Below are positions 11,301 to 21,331 of a DNA stretch of 64,000 nt, piece after piece. Each line of letters opens with the position of its first letter. Position 1 is the first letter of the stretch. A program made the translations under genes and the position numbers. The notes beneath the pieces were generated by a model. It was not told where the DNA came from. It ran no database searches and saw only the letters and a program-made list of their open reading frames with translations. Source of the DNA: Ampelomyces quisqualis (taxonomy: Eukaryota > Ascomycota > Dothideomycetes > Pleosporales > Phaeosphaeriaceae); assembly GCA_018398575.1 (NCBI GenBank), contig JAGTXZ010000018.1:2046001-2110000 (forward strand), in the 5' to 3' direction.

Positions 11301-11605
11301 TCAATTTCCTGCTCCAAGACTTCTTGCAGATTGAAGATCTTTCGCAGCGTGTGGAGCGCACGAGCGAGCTCCTAGAACGGTTCGCGGGGTGGTTTGATAT
11401 TGGCCATGTGTTGGCGATTTTGCCGACCGATTGGAGCGTAGATATCTTTTCGGCATATCTCATCAACAGTCTGAGGACGCTTGTGCGAGAAAAGGCAGAA
11501 AGTGAGATTGTCAAGGCGCTGAGTGATGCGCAGAATAGCCAGACGAGTAGTGATATCGTGGAGAAGAGGGAGGCGTTGGGAGCGACGTTTGAGAGGGTGA
11601 AATGA
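8342..11605 (+). CDS. VPS3: CORVET tethering subunit Vps3 (TGFBRAP1/Vam6-Vps39 family)
   Basis: A single uninterrupted exon encodes 1087 residues. The N-terminus (ITCVELSNGNLYVGTSAAEI, LLPTVNKACVLCNNTFSLYS, VVIGLKKRLRLVLI) is a citron-homology beta-propeller. The middle and C-terminus are helical solenoid, with the Vps39_2-like block EMIILNGRQERHQEALRLLV near residue 920. The MARPFVLRKLVADLPLSAL start and the overall order match fungal Vps3 rather than Vps39. Vps3 is the Rab5/Vps21-binding subunit of CORVET at early endosomes. A Pro/Ser-rich loop (residues ~225-270) interrupts the propeller. The start ATG sits in a good context (CAACCATGG). The family is certain; Vps3 over Vps39 is an inference from sequence style. 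Confidence 0.85.
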   Translation: MARPFVLRKLVADLPLSALAHPHARITCVELSNGNLYVGTSAAEILHFVLLPPEPHDAAGPPTAILASRLEPPHGDPDGPGVQQMLVLPTVNKACVLCNNTFSLYSLPELTPASDFKPIACLSVGGVDLNGGVDGRDDEGVVVVIGLKKRLRLVLISDHAPPKAIRAIEYGACLTSVRRDTFSCAADAHSYALLDVMHQQKMGLFPISSLDPDAAHAPPMRQRHGFDGPESLSRSMSPASAPSPARAPEKDSVPQVHIEAPPQQPPFVPLKPHIASPNPAEFLLTVGTTPSEPGVGMFVNLDGDMCRGSIQFTSYPDAIVVDGSGMDLTASTGPDMDAEEGYILAVVHREEQGDISYGVEVQRWDVDPGEAESAKEWLDLGVLGASTHDTESTISVPLGMRTVVSPYELIMPDMGAKLAVRRLQLETTLSTEPASETSAAQIKADRDFTERLSKLQARNVLWAGNQIWWIVRSPLVIRLDAHIEEAQFTSTGDGTRIQPNRRMLERILGDIRGQEPRNESEYLSLIYIRQKASVMLFMDVILRTQTNIIIFENEKRITEQALVEGELDPRVVLSLLPILHKEVVQGPTGIHISGGITTLVEQFLQQNDLTAMPTDVNGPFGDNLLHLVKRYLLFWKRKKGMASVTSDPYVFQSVDAALLHILLLLDQGSLKGTSSPGTNRAELNELIDKEIECFDRAVHLLEHFERLYLLSRLYQSNCKASVKSSKVLATWKRILEGEEDKGGEFVDGERTLRGYLSRIRDQSLVEEYGSWLANRNPRLGVQIFADDQSRVKFEPTRAVALLKEKAPGAVKEYLEYLVFGKKHTQYVNELITFYLDTVITELQSNPSSREMLAQTYETYRILVPPKPTYHSFITDNAVPAEWWQARLRLLQLLGSNQPATSSYNVGSILSRLQPYEQDLVPEMIILNGRQERHQEALRLLVHGLGDFNTAISYCLYGYSSIFRPTTAGSLPVPQSELPSRAEQSRLFNFLLQDFLQIEDLSQRVERTSELLERFAGWFDIGHVLAILPTDWSVDIFSAYLINSLRTLVREKAESEIVKALSDAQNSQTSSDIVEKREALGATFERVK

Positions 11606-12797
11606 GGGTGTTGAGCGTACAATAGATAAGTGTTGCGTGTGCATGCATAGTGTCCGAGTCGTTGCGCCAATTCGACGTTTAGACTCATACATCACGTGTC
11701 ATGCGTTATCCGATCGTGATGGCATTTTCCCCATCGACATAGCCAGCTACTCGAAATTAGTCGTAACCCCATTTCAACTGTCCACAGCACCCCCTTGGAT
11801 CTTCCATCTCGTCCACCGTGGAAATCCACCAACATGGTCGACCTCCTCCCTCGCCAACACCTACCTACCCTTCTTCACACCCCAACCACCCTACATCCTC
11901 ATCTCCTCCCTCACCAACACCTACATACCCTTCTTCACACCCCAAACACCTACATACCCTTCTTCACACCCCAAACACCCTACATCCTCATCTCCACACC
12001 CTCTTCCCCACCAAGCTTACAAACTCGCCCGTCGCAACTCTGTATATCCCTCATCTCTTGCCGCACCGAGACTTTCCTGCTCCCCCGTCGCCACGCCGTT
12101 CTAATACCACCCCCCTCCCCCTCCCCCTCCTCATCTCACACCCGAAAGATTTCGTTTCGTTGTCGCCTTCACGACGCGCGAGATTGTGCTCGCGGACGGA
12201 TTTCAAAGGCGGGTAGAGGTCGGGTGTAGCCTTTTTGCTATGCAGATGGGGGATTGGGGTCTTGTCTGGGGCGGTCATAAGGTGGGGTGATGGTGAGGTG
12301 CGGTGAGGTGTCTAAACTTCTAAGAAGGGGCAATGGTAGTGATGAGGAGGAGGAGGGATGTAGTCGTGGGCTTGCATGAGACATGGCGGACTGAATTTGG
12401 CAAGGTCTGAAATAGGAGAGTAGGGGATGTGTTTGATGGGAGGAAAGTCGGGGGCAAAGAATTGGGACTGTAGGGCAGGAGATGATGAAATATCCATGGT
12501 GTCATGACGAGTAGATTCAAAGGTAGAGGGGAGTAAGTTGACTCGCGCATCGAAGCTTGTTGGAAAGGGAAGACGGGGAGACGTTATTGGTGTCTATATA
12601 TCAATACATATATTGGACTTTTTCAATCTTATCAAGCGATGGCGTATTTGTACTTACTCTATCAAATACCCACCCACTTCCATCTTCCATCCAATCAGCC
12701 ACCACAAAGGGTATTTTGGCTATTGCTCGCTCTCATCGCCGACTCGCACGCCATTTGTTGAGACTGTGGGTTGATTTCAGCAGCAGTGGAAATCCGC
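11606..12797. other. Intergenic between VPS3 and the Gln-rich secreted gene (convergent)
   Basis: About 1.2 kb holding the 3' ends of two convergent genes, a pyrimidine-rich minisatellite (11853-12000) and a CCCCCTCCCC run near 12105-12130. Frames of about 130-155 codons cross the repeat in all three plus-strand phases, which is a property of the repeat, not evidence of a gene. Confidence 0.6.
11853..12000. repeat. 30-nt minisatellite, CT-rich
   Basis: Two related ~30-nt units alternate: A (contains ACACCTACATACCCTTCTTC) and B (contains ACCCTACATCCTCATCTCC), in the order A-B-A-A-B. Copies differ at only a few positions, which suggests recent expansion or gene-conversion-like homogenisation. 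Confidence 0.85.
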
Positions 12798-13889
12798 TTA
12801 GGCCGACTTCTCGTTCATCTGCTCCTGTTCCTGCTTCTGTTGCTGCTCCTCAGCATTCTCCTGTTCCTGTTCCTGCTCCTGCTCCTGCTCCTGCTTCTGC
12901 TGCTCCTGCTCCTGCTCCTGCCTCTGCTGCTGCTCTTGCCCCTGCTTCAACTGCTGCTCTTGCCCCTGCTTCACCTGCTGCTCTTGCCCCTGCTTCACCT
13001 GCTGCTCCTCAGCCTCCTTCTGGCCCTGATCTTGCTCCTGCTGCCTCTGCGCCTCGTCAAGAGCCTGCTTCTCCTGAGCGGCAATTTGCTCGTTGAGCTT
13101 GTTGTCGGCCTCATCGTTCTCGTTCTTTTGGAGATCCTCGATGGCGGCCTGCCAGATGCCACCGAGAGTAGCAGCCGGGTCAGCAGCGACCGCACTCCAA
13201 GTGGGCTTAGCACCAAAGAGCTGGATGCCCTGGGTCTTTGTGGGTAAAGCCTTGGGCGCACCTGTGGCGCCTGCAACGCCGCCGAATTGCCCGAGGTTCT
13301 CGAAGGCGTTGTTGCCGAGAATGTCTTGGGCGATGAGCGTGCGGCTGTCGAAAATCATGACGGTCTGGGTTTCCTGGGCTCCGCGGTTGGCAATGACGAC
13401 GCTCTGAGCGAAGACATTCTGCTGGAACTGATTATCGCCATCGATGATGGCGATTTGAATCTCTTGGACAACAAGTATGACAGTGGTGACCTGCTGAAAC
13501 TGGTTCTGGAAGTTGGACTTGCGGAAGATGTTGTTCAAGTCATTGTTGAAGTTTGAATCATTGTCAACAATGAGAGCCTGGTTGACTTGCTGGATGACTT
13601 GTTGTTGGAGGCCGTTGTCTATAATCTGCAAGTTCTGCTCCTGTATCTGGATGACTTGTTGTTGCTGGTTGAAGTTGTTGAAGCCATCAGCAAAGTTGAA
13701 CCCGTTGCCGCTGAAGCCATTAACGACTTCGCCGTTGCCGAAGCTATCGTTCTGGCGCTTGGAAACAGGTGCGGAGATGGGGCTTGCAGCTGTGGAGTGT
13801 TAGTTCTGGACACAACCCCTGTAGCGAGCTGAAGACTTACCAGCGAGACCAGTCGCAAGGGCGAGAGTAGCGAAAGATTTGAGAGACAT
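12798..13889 (-). CDS. Secreted Gln/Asn/Glu-rich low-complexity protein
   Basis: Exons 13889-13841 and 13789-12798 (51-nt intron, GTAAGT donor, ACTAAC branch) encode 346 residues. MSLKSFATLALATGLAAA is a clear signal peptide and the KR at residues 27-28 is a Kex2-type processing site. Residues ~30-115 are Asn/Gln-rich with hydrophobic stretches such as VIQIQEQNLQIID. A central domain (VTTVILVVQEIQIAIID, then SVVIANRGAQ) looks folded and beta-rich. Residues ~236-346 are a Gln/Glu tail including KQGQEQQV, KQGQEQQV and KQGQEQQL repeats. No cysteine was found. No function is known to me; a cell-wall or matrix protein is a guess. The tail is coded by CTGCTC-type repeats, so its length may vary between isolates. 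Confidence 0.8.
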
Positions 13890-15359
13890 GGTAATGATCG
13901 GTGTGCAAGATTCCCAGTCAATACTGAAAGAGTGAATTGGAAGGTAAAATATTAGACGTCACAGACGTATTAGATATGAAACAAGGAATGTGCTTGAGCA
14001 GACTATCAAAGTCGCGAAGAAAGAATGTATGAGCTGGTGGAGGGAGTGTGTTGAAGAGAGTGTGGGATGAAGAATAATCCAGAGGCTACCCTCCATCAGC
14101 TTATATTCGATTTCAGATCTTAGGCGTTGTCGGTGCCCAAGTGTATCTCTCGGCACTTGCCCCTGTAATGCTTTCGTCACAACTGTAAACTGCACCTTAG
14201 GCGACCGTTTTTGTCACCTGCCATGGCCCCGGCGAATCACCACCCGTGAGTGCCAAGGTGATGATGTGCTACCAAAACGTAGCCAAGAAGTGCTTGAATA
14301 TTTTTCCATATAGGCTGAGGCCTAGGTAACTGCCTCAGGATGGCGGGTACCTTAGATCCGGGGCATGCCAAGATGTGACTGTCGTAGAGGTGGCGTCGAT
14401 TATGCCGGATAATCGGAATTGCGACTCGTAGCAACCACGCGGAGGTTGCTATTGTGAGATCACTTCAGCCTGGGCCATTGATCGTCAAGACCGAGTCGAC
14501 ACTGCTCAAAGTGACTGCAATTTCTTATGCTGCGTCCAGAAGTTGGTTTTTCGGGAGCCGTATCGAGCATACGACGATGTTGCTGTCAGATCCTTGATAG
14601 CTCTTTTTATTGGAATCATACAACCTGAGCAATGCCTTTCAAGTAAACATCGTGTCCTTATTTTCGGTCCACATTCTCCAAGTCGTATTGATCATCATCG
14701 TCGTGGGACTCACAGCACCACGCCTCTTCATCCAAAACCCACAACCGACGAGAGCAGAGGGTCACAGCACCTATTTTGACAAAGGATATGAGACAGTATG
14801 TAGGCTCGCCACGAGGCGTCTTCGTGGTACATAGTGTTCACGATAGACGAAGTTGGTGTTGAGTGTACGGCCGAGACGGTGCTGAAACCATGCACGTGTG
14901 GAAACTGAACCCACTGACGAATAGCCGGCCGCAGCCGGGGTTACAAGCATCCACATTCGAAGTATATGACCATGCGTTAAGTCAATGCCCATGTGTGCTC
15001 GGAAGTCGTAGTAGATCTCTTTAGGGCACCCGCCAGGGGATGCAGATCCGGCTCCTTCGTGTACTTCTCGGTCATACAAACTTGCACAGGAGCGCCCATT
15101 CTCAGACTATGTTTGGACGCTTGCAAGGTGCGAAGGTATTGATGCTGGGGTAAGAGAAATGCAAGAAGCGATTTGGTATGAAGCATATACACGACTTGTG
15201 TCCACTTTCAAGGACTCATACACAAGACAACCGAAGTCGAGAACCCCTCTGGTCTTTAAACGCCCACCAATGCATAACGCTCGCTACAAGTGGGTCAATT
15301 GTACAGTTCTCCATATACTCCAGGCTCCTGTTAAACCAAGGCCACCTCCGAAACACCGT
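13890..15359. other. Intergenic, no supported gene
   Basis: About 1.47 kb upstream of the Gln-rich gene and downstream of SEC63. The first ~250 bp is A/T-rich and probably the promoter of the secreted gene. Frames of 60-100 codons on both strands show no domain, signal peptide or splice logic. Confidence 0.55.
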
Positions 15360-17701
15360 CTAATCCTCGTCGGAATCGGTATCGGTGTCAGTCTCACTTT
15401 CAGACTCTACGTCGCCTTCAGTGTCGCTCCCGTCACTCGAGTCGTCGACTTGCTGCCTTCGCTTCTTTGGGGGGGCGCCACCGGTCTTCAGAGACTGCAT
15501 CTGGCCGGCAATGGAGTCTGTGATCTGGTTAGCTTACGATCGATTGCTGTGTTGCGTCACTCAGGACATAAAGAACACGTACCGTCTTCCGGCTCGCTAA
15601 TCTCGTCCTCTTCTTCTACTTCCTCTGCCTTGCTAGCATCCTCGACGACTAGTGTGACCTCCATCTTAGTGTCCATGCCAATATAGCTATCACATAGAAC
15701 GTGCATAACGAAGGTGTAGCTTCCAGCTTGAGGTGGAGCCCCGAATTGCATCTTCAAAGTTTGGACATTGTACGTTGGCCGACCACTCGCGTCCAGGATA
15801 GGCTTGTCGAACGTAGAGAATGTGAAAGGCGGCACAGCTATGCGTCCTTGTTTGCTGTCGGCGAGAAATACGTGCCACCTCGGGGCATGATCGCGAGCGA
15901 AATATGGTGCATGCGCAAGGGGTGGTTGGATGGGCTTGTCTCCAGTGCGATCGCTCTTGCGCCCAGTGATTGCAGCAACATCGCCCTCCTCGGGATCAAT
16001 ATCAAGCAGATCTTTGGGATTGACTTCGGGGAGTTCGGCTGCAGCCGAGGGGACGAACCGACATTTGAGCACGAACTGGACCAAGCTGCTGGGTGTAACA
16101 AAGCGTTCTCCGACGACCTTGAAGAAAGCCTTGTCGATGTTGAGAACTGGAATTTGCGAAGCAACGGACATTGCGGTGCTGTACTGTGCCTGCGAGATGA
16201 GACCAGAGTCAACCACGCGTGCTTTTCGCTGTGCTTCTGGGATACGCATGAAATCATGGATGGTCAAATGTGTCCGGGAGCGCTCTGCTTCTGCAGCACT
16301 GGCTACTGCAGCTGTGAAATGTGGCAATTGTTCGAGGGGAGATGCGCCAGGTCGGAGAGCCTGAATAAGGTTCTGTGATGTGTGATATGCGGCTACGACG
16401 GCGCTTGTTGTGCCATAGGCAAGCGAGATGGCTGTATAAGCTTCGTTGAGACGGAGGGCTATTGGTGCAACTTCGAACTTTTCTAAGGGCTTATTAGCAA
16501 TAATGCATCAACAGAAATGGCATTGGCGTACCATCGTTCAGAGCCTCATCTTCTAGCTCGATACGACCCAGGTATGCCCAAAGCAGCGTAAGAACCTTGC
16601 GTCGTTGACTGTCTTCTAGATCGTCTAGCTTCTGTCGCTCCTTTTTGGTAATGGCTTGAGAGATCGGAGAACCAGAGTCACCAGAAAGGACCTTTTGTTC
16701 CAATTTGGAAAGTCCAGTGTCAGCCTTGTGACCAGCCAGGACCTCGTTGAACTCTTCTCCGGTGCTCAGCGCACCAATGACACCAGATTCACCTTGTTCG
16801 TTGTCGTATTCACGGAAGATCTTGCCGGCACTTGCCACTAGCACCTTTTCCTTCGTCAATCGTTGCGTGCCATACCACCATTTACCAACGGTATACGGGA
16901 GGATGACACCGAGCGCCAGCGCGTATATCAGTAAGACGTATTTTCCAGCTCCCTCAGTCACAATCCATTTGGGTAGCGCGATGCCAATACTGAAGCTCTG
17001 CTTGCCGTCCGGGTGACCATACTGTAGGAAGTTGTTGCGAATTTCCTCGTCGGTGAGGGCTTTGAAAGCCTTTGTGACATCTACCCAGTGGTCGTTAATC
17101 GATTGGATGGTGATGTTCTTCTCGGGGTCCTCGTGCGCTTTGTCGGGATGCATTGTTAGGGACAATCGTCGGTAGTGCCTTTTGATAGCCTTTTCGTCGG
17201 CATTCTGTGAAAGTCAGATGATTCTGCGCGTTCTCTTCAGCAAGCCAATACGTACCCTAGAGACGCCCAGAACGTCATATGGGTCCCATATATCAGGTGT
17301 CAATCGCGCAGTAACAAGTATGAGATACATCATGGCGGCGTTCATTGCCCATCCCGCGACCATAAGAACACCCCGCTTTAACCTCCGTTCAAGCCGCTTC
17401 TGCTTCTTCCGCTGTCCCTGGATGAGGTCGGCATGCTCGGGTATGAAATCGGATTCTATGCGCGTTCCAGTATTTTCAAGCTCTGGCTACGTGTCAATAT
17501 GTATGTGCGACTCGCGGCGAAGGAGGCGCACCTTTGCTTGGCCTCAGGAACGAGATTGTGGTAGGTACTGTGACGAGAGTCGTGACTGTCAGGATGAAGA
17601 AGGGGAAGAATTGTCCCTGCAGTAAGTAGTTAGCATCGAAAAGCTATGCGTTGGACACGAAGCCGCACCTGTTCATCGTAGTTGTAGTCAGTCCCGGACA
17701 T
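15360..17701 (-). CDS. SEC63: ER translocon subunit Sec63 (J-domain protein)
   Basis: Six exons (17701-17669, 17616-17532, 17482-17256, 17204-16532, 16482-15583, 15517-15360) give 691 residues; introns are 49-65 nt. Sec63 recruits BiP/Kar2 to the Sec61 channel for post-translational translocation. Two membrane helices (residues ~13-35 and ~77-98) precede a lumenal J domain with HPD at 134-136. A third helix follows (YVLLIYALALGVILPYTV). The Brl domains cover the rest, including PRWHVFLADSKQGRIAVPP and GSYTFVMHVLCDSYIGMD. The C-terminus is strongly acidic (SDGSDTEGDVESESETD), the part that in yeast binds Sec62 after CK2 phosphorylation. The very short first exon (11 codons) is supported by the conserved MSGTDYNYDEQ start. 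It lies in tandem behind PBS2. Confidence 0.95.
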
Positions 17702-18286
17702 GGTGGGCGACTGTCTTCTGGATGTATGCCCGAGATGTGTTCAATGAGCGACGGAAGGAAATTTAATTTGCTTCGTGGGAGGGGCGCAAGCGCTGTAAGA
17801 TGAGAAAGCTGTTCTAGACTTGTGGCATTTCTCCCAGGATGCGGGGAGAGGCTCAAAGAAAGTCGTGGTCAAATAAGTGTGGCAGTCTTGGGACCACTGT
17901 GTTCTTTCCCCCGGGCACCAAATGTGGCTGCTCGTGTGGCTGACGGTCTTGGCGGCACTTTCACGTGTCTGTGATTACGTCACCAGCAAAACTATCATCT
18001 CGAAACCACGAAGTGTACCCATCACTGCAGGACAAGCTAGAGACTTGCTCAGATGATTTGATATTTTTGCTAGACCACAAAGTCCTCCCATGTATTTCAA
18101 ACGCCATCGCTCAGAGTCTGCGTCTGAAGCCGTATCTCTAAAACTCCTACAGCAATGGTTATCTACATGACATCAAAGCGCCGCCAAGTTGACATCCTGC
18201 TTTACAAGATGGTCTCGGGCTACGCTGGAAATTCTGCCTTGGCGCAAGCAGTATCAACGGCTTGAACTGTTACATCGTAACGGTGT
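17702..18286. other. SEC63 upstream region
   Basis: 585 bp between the SEC63 start codon and the PBS2 stop codon, both genes on the minus strand. It should contain the SEC63 promoter and the PBS2 3' UTR. No further gene or repeat is seen. Confidence 0.5.
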
Positions 18287-20377
18287 CTAAGCTGACGCTT
18301 CCACCGGGGCAGCCATGGGATCTGTTGTGTTGGTCCCTGTTTGCGAAGGACTCTGCACAGCGTCCAGGGGCGCGGCGTGTAGAGCAGGCTTTTCTGCCTT
18401 CTTCATAGTTCCATTCTTGCGCTTCTCGATAGCACCCTTCACCCAATCAGCGACCTCTTGGTCGAAAACCATTTCGACCGCTTCGGGTGACCCCTTGTCA
18501 CCAGCAGCCTCGCCGCCTTCGGCGTCTATTGCTGCCACAACTTCATCCTCCTCTTCTTCAGTGATGGTTTCGGGTTTCGCGAGCGGGGCCAACCATGCGT
18601 GCTGGAGCAGCATAGCATACGTTGGCCTCAGATTTGGAATCTTGTTCAAACAACCGCGCACGAAATTTCGAGCAGCATCGGAGTAGCCCTCAGGAGGTAG
18701 GTCGGGCGGCTCGCCATCGACAATCGCCTTTAGATAGTCAGTATACGATGACTGAATAGGGTGGGCAGTACATACGCTCAATTGACTGAAGATGTTGTTG
18801 TACGTCTCGGGTGGGTACGGGTAGCAGCCAAGTGCGCACTCAATGATGGTCAGACCCAAGCTCCAAATATCACTCTGTACACTGTATGTGCCGCCTCCAG
18901 GATTGGCGCCTGCCTGGGCGATGCCTCCGGAGGAGATCCGCTCAGGTGCCATGTAGCTCTGGCACCCAATGTTGGTCTTTGCTATACTAGCTACCAGGTT
19001 TCCGCTCACGCCAAAGTCGCAAATCTTGATTTGGCCTTTGGTGTTCATGAGAATATTTGTCGGTTTGACGTCGCGGTGGATGATGTTGTGCTCATCCTTT
19101 AGTGACTTCAGCCCCATTGTCGTAGCCAAAGTGATTTTGCGAAGCACTCCTTCAGGTACACCGTCACCATAGAGCTTGTCTATTGAGCCACCGTCCATGA
19201 ACTCCATGCATATGTATACGGCTCCTTCTTGGAAAAAGGCGCCGTAAAAGTCGACAATGTAGGGCGACACGCAGCGGTGGAGAACATCCAGTTCCATGAT
19301 GATAGCAGCAAATTTGGAATCATCCAGCTCGAGCCGCACTTCCTTCATGGCCATGACAATGCCAGTGCCAGCTGCAGGTGTTGTTGTTGTTGTCGGGCTG
19401 GCTTCTTCGTCGAACGCTTTCCGTGAAGGCGAGCCTGGCGCAGCCTTGTTACCCGCCAGACCTTGGCCTGGTTTGCGCATTCGCGGTCTGCTGTGTCGGA
19501 CTTTGTATACTGTGCCGTAATTACCCTTGCCAAGCTCGTCCAATGTATCCACTTCATCCAGAGAGATGTTAATTGAAGTACCACCTTCAAACTGCACGCC
19601 CTCTGAGTTGAGGATAGCCTTGCCTTTAAACTTGAGGGTGCCAGTCTTGGTGTCAATGTATTCCGCATACTTTTCCATCATGGTCTCGGGCTTCTTTGGG
19701 GTATCCTCTGGCTTGTCTCCATTCATCTGTGAAAGTGTGAACATGGGCTTCTTCTTCTTGGGGGCAGACTCAGGCGGACTCGCGCCGGGGGGTGCAGCAC
19801 CTGGCAGGCCGCCCGGTCGGCCCATTCCACGCTTCTCCGCAAGTGACATTTTCGGTGCACCAGCACGTCCGGGAACAGCGGGCGCGGACTGGAAGTTCAT
19901 GCCGCCGCCCAGTGGCGGTCGAAAATTGCTAGGAACACTTCCTGGATTGCCCATGACAGGGCCACAACCGGGAGACATGGGACCTCGTTGACCAACAGAA
20001 GGCCCAGGACTTTGGGGCAGTGGCCCTCTTCCCGGCGCGCCGTTTGGGGGTGCGCCTTGTCGACCGAGATGTACAGCTTGTATCCGAGCCAAGATGTCTT
20101 GCGAGACATTGAGACCGCTGCCGCGGCTGGAAATCGTCGGGGCATTTGTGCGGGGATTTCTCGCAGCACTGATGTTTCCCAGAGGAGTGGAGGAAAAGGT
20201 CATGTTTGCAGTGGCACCAGCGGTGGAGACGGTGCGAGCGATAGGCCGCTCGGGGGCCAGTTGTGAGGAGGCATAGGACGGGGGGCTCGAAGGAGTGGGG
20301 GGAGACGACGGAGAGGGTGCGTCGACGGGAGTGTCGGAATCGTAGTCGGCATCGGGCGTTGTTGCCGGCGAAGCCAT
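18287..20377 (-). CDS. PBS2: MAP kinase kinase of the HOG osmostress pathway (Pbs2/PbsB)
   Basis: Exons 20377-18776 and 18727-18287 give 680 residues. Pbs2 phosphorylates the Hog1-type MAP kinase. A Pro/Ser/Gly-rich N-terminus precedes the kinase domain from ~279. Visible are the glycine loop GKGNYGTVYKV, catalytic Lys345 (VMAMK), HRD at 434-436, DFG at 454-456 and the activation-loop sites Ser464 and Thr468 (SIAKT). The ~45-residue insertion after the glycine loop and IGCQSYMAPER are characteristic of Pbs2 orthologues. The intron at 18728-18775 is 48 nt, in phase and stop-free; it is removed here because FSQLS then joins AIVDGEPPDLP as in relatives. The ATG at 20377 (MASPATTPDADYDSD) is preferred; the frame stays open up to an ATG at 20509, which would add 44 residues. 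It is divergent from the ECM3-like gene. Confidence 0.92.
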   Translation of the reverse strand: MASPATTPDADYDSDTPVDAPSPSSPPTPSSPPSYASSQLAPERPIARTVSTAGATANMTFSSTPLGNISAARNPRTNAPTISSRGSGLNVSQDILARIQAVHLGRQGAPPNGAPGRGPLPQSPGPSVGQRGPMSPGCGPVMGNPGSVPSNFRPPLGGGMNFQSAPAVPGRAGAPKMSLAEKRGMGRPGGLPGAAPPGASPPESAPKKKKPMFTLSQMNGDKPEDTPKKPETMMEKYAEYIDTKTGTLKFKGKAILNSEGVQFEGGTSINISLDEVDTLDELGKGNYGTVYKVRHSRPRMRKPGQGLAGNKAAPGSPSRKAFDEEASPTTTTTPAAGTGIVMAMKEVRLELDDSKFAAIIMELDVLHRCVSPYIVDFYGAFFQEGAVYICMEFMDGGSIDKLYGDGVPEGVLRKITLATTMGLKSLKDEHNIIHRDVKPTNILMNTKGQIKICDFGVSGNLVASIAKTNIGCQSYMAPERISSGGIAQAGANPGGGTYSVQSDIWSLGLTIIECALGCYPYPPETYNNIFSQLSVCTAHPIQSSYTDYLKAIVDGEPPDLPPEGYSDAARNFVRGCLNKIPNLRPTYAMLLQHAWLAPLAKPETITEEEEDEVVAAIDAEGGEAAGDKGSPEAVEMVFDQEVADWVKGAIEKRKNGTMKKAEKPALHAAPLDAVQSPSQTGTNTTDPMAAPVEASA

Positions 20378-21331
20378 GGTGCAGGAAGAGAGTGTGGGCG
20401 AGAGTGCTGCAGCCTCAGGGGATGGCGGGGTCGAGGAAGGGTGTACACCGTAGAGCCAGGCAGTGAAGGAGGTAGGAATAGGCGCGGGAAGACCCAGAAT
20501 CGAAGGCACAGCAGCGACGTCAGAATGCAGATGCAGCTCTGCTCCACGGAGCGACGTGTAGCGACGATTGCAGCAGACTGCGGGTTGGTGGAGAGAGGTT
20601 GTGTGGACAGTGGCGGTGCGCTATCGAGTGACGTCGACGCGCGGTTATGACCGTGAAGCAAAAGCAAGCTAGAGCTCGCGGATGATTTCACCGTGATCGC
20701 GGACTGCACGACGACACAAAGCATGGCAGTTGGCACTGGCGCTGGGCAGGCCTGCTGGCGGGCGCGGCCACTGTGCCAGAAGCGGCCTTTGGGCGAGCTG
20801 CCCGAAGCGGCAGATGCCCGCAGAGACATTGCGGTCAGCGGTAGACTATGCACTGTGTATCGACCTTATATGTAGTGATGGGCACGCTGATGCGGATTTG
20901 CAAGTGGAGCACTCGAATTCTGGGAACGGCACCATTCGCGGCATCGCGTGTCCGCCAACGTGCGAGGGCCCGGTTGGCACGTGATATGCTCCATCCAGTG
21001 CCCAGTGCGGCGCTAGCGTCGTCGCAATGAATGGCTTGTGGGTACTGCGAGCCTGTGCGGGGAGGCGCCGACTGCTTGGCTTGTTGTCCAGCTCCTGAGT
21101 CCTGCCGCAGTTGCTTTTCCTCGATCCGCAGAGTCCAGACACTCTGGCTTATCTACGGCCAGTTCCCATTGCCAACATGGCTTCGCACACTACCCCATCC
21201 TGCGCGTCGGCACCCTCCTAAGCCTGTGACGTCCCTCGCCTGTTTCACTATCCAACAAGACGCTTCACAACAACCCCAGCCCTCCCCACCCGCAGCTCTT
21301 GCCCGCCGCCAAGCGGCTCAGGCATTCAACA
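20378..21331. other. Bidirectional upstream region of PBS2 and the ECM3-like gene
   Basis: 954 bp between divergent start codons. It is CT-rich close to the transporter start (21200-21330), as expected of a fungal 5' leader. No coding region beyond the optional PBS2 N-terminal extension is supported. Confidence 0.5.

Noticed and set aside
11637..12229. Overlapping Pro/Thr/Ser-rich frames of 130-155 codons
   Set aside because: They arise because a 30-nt repeat without stops is open in every plus frame; no start context, domain or splice support.
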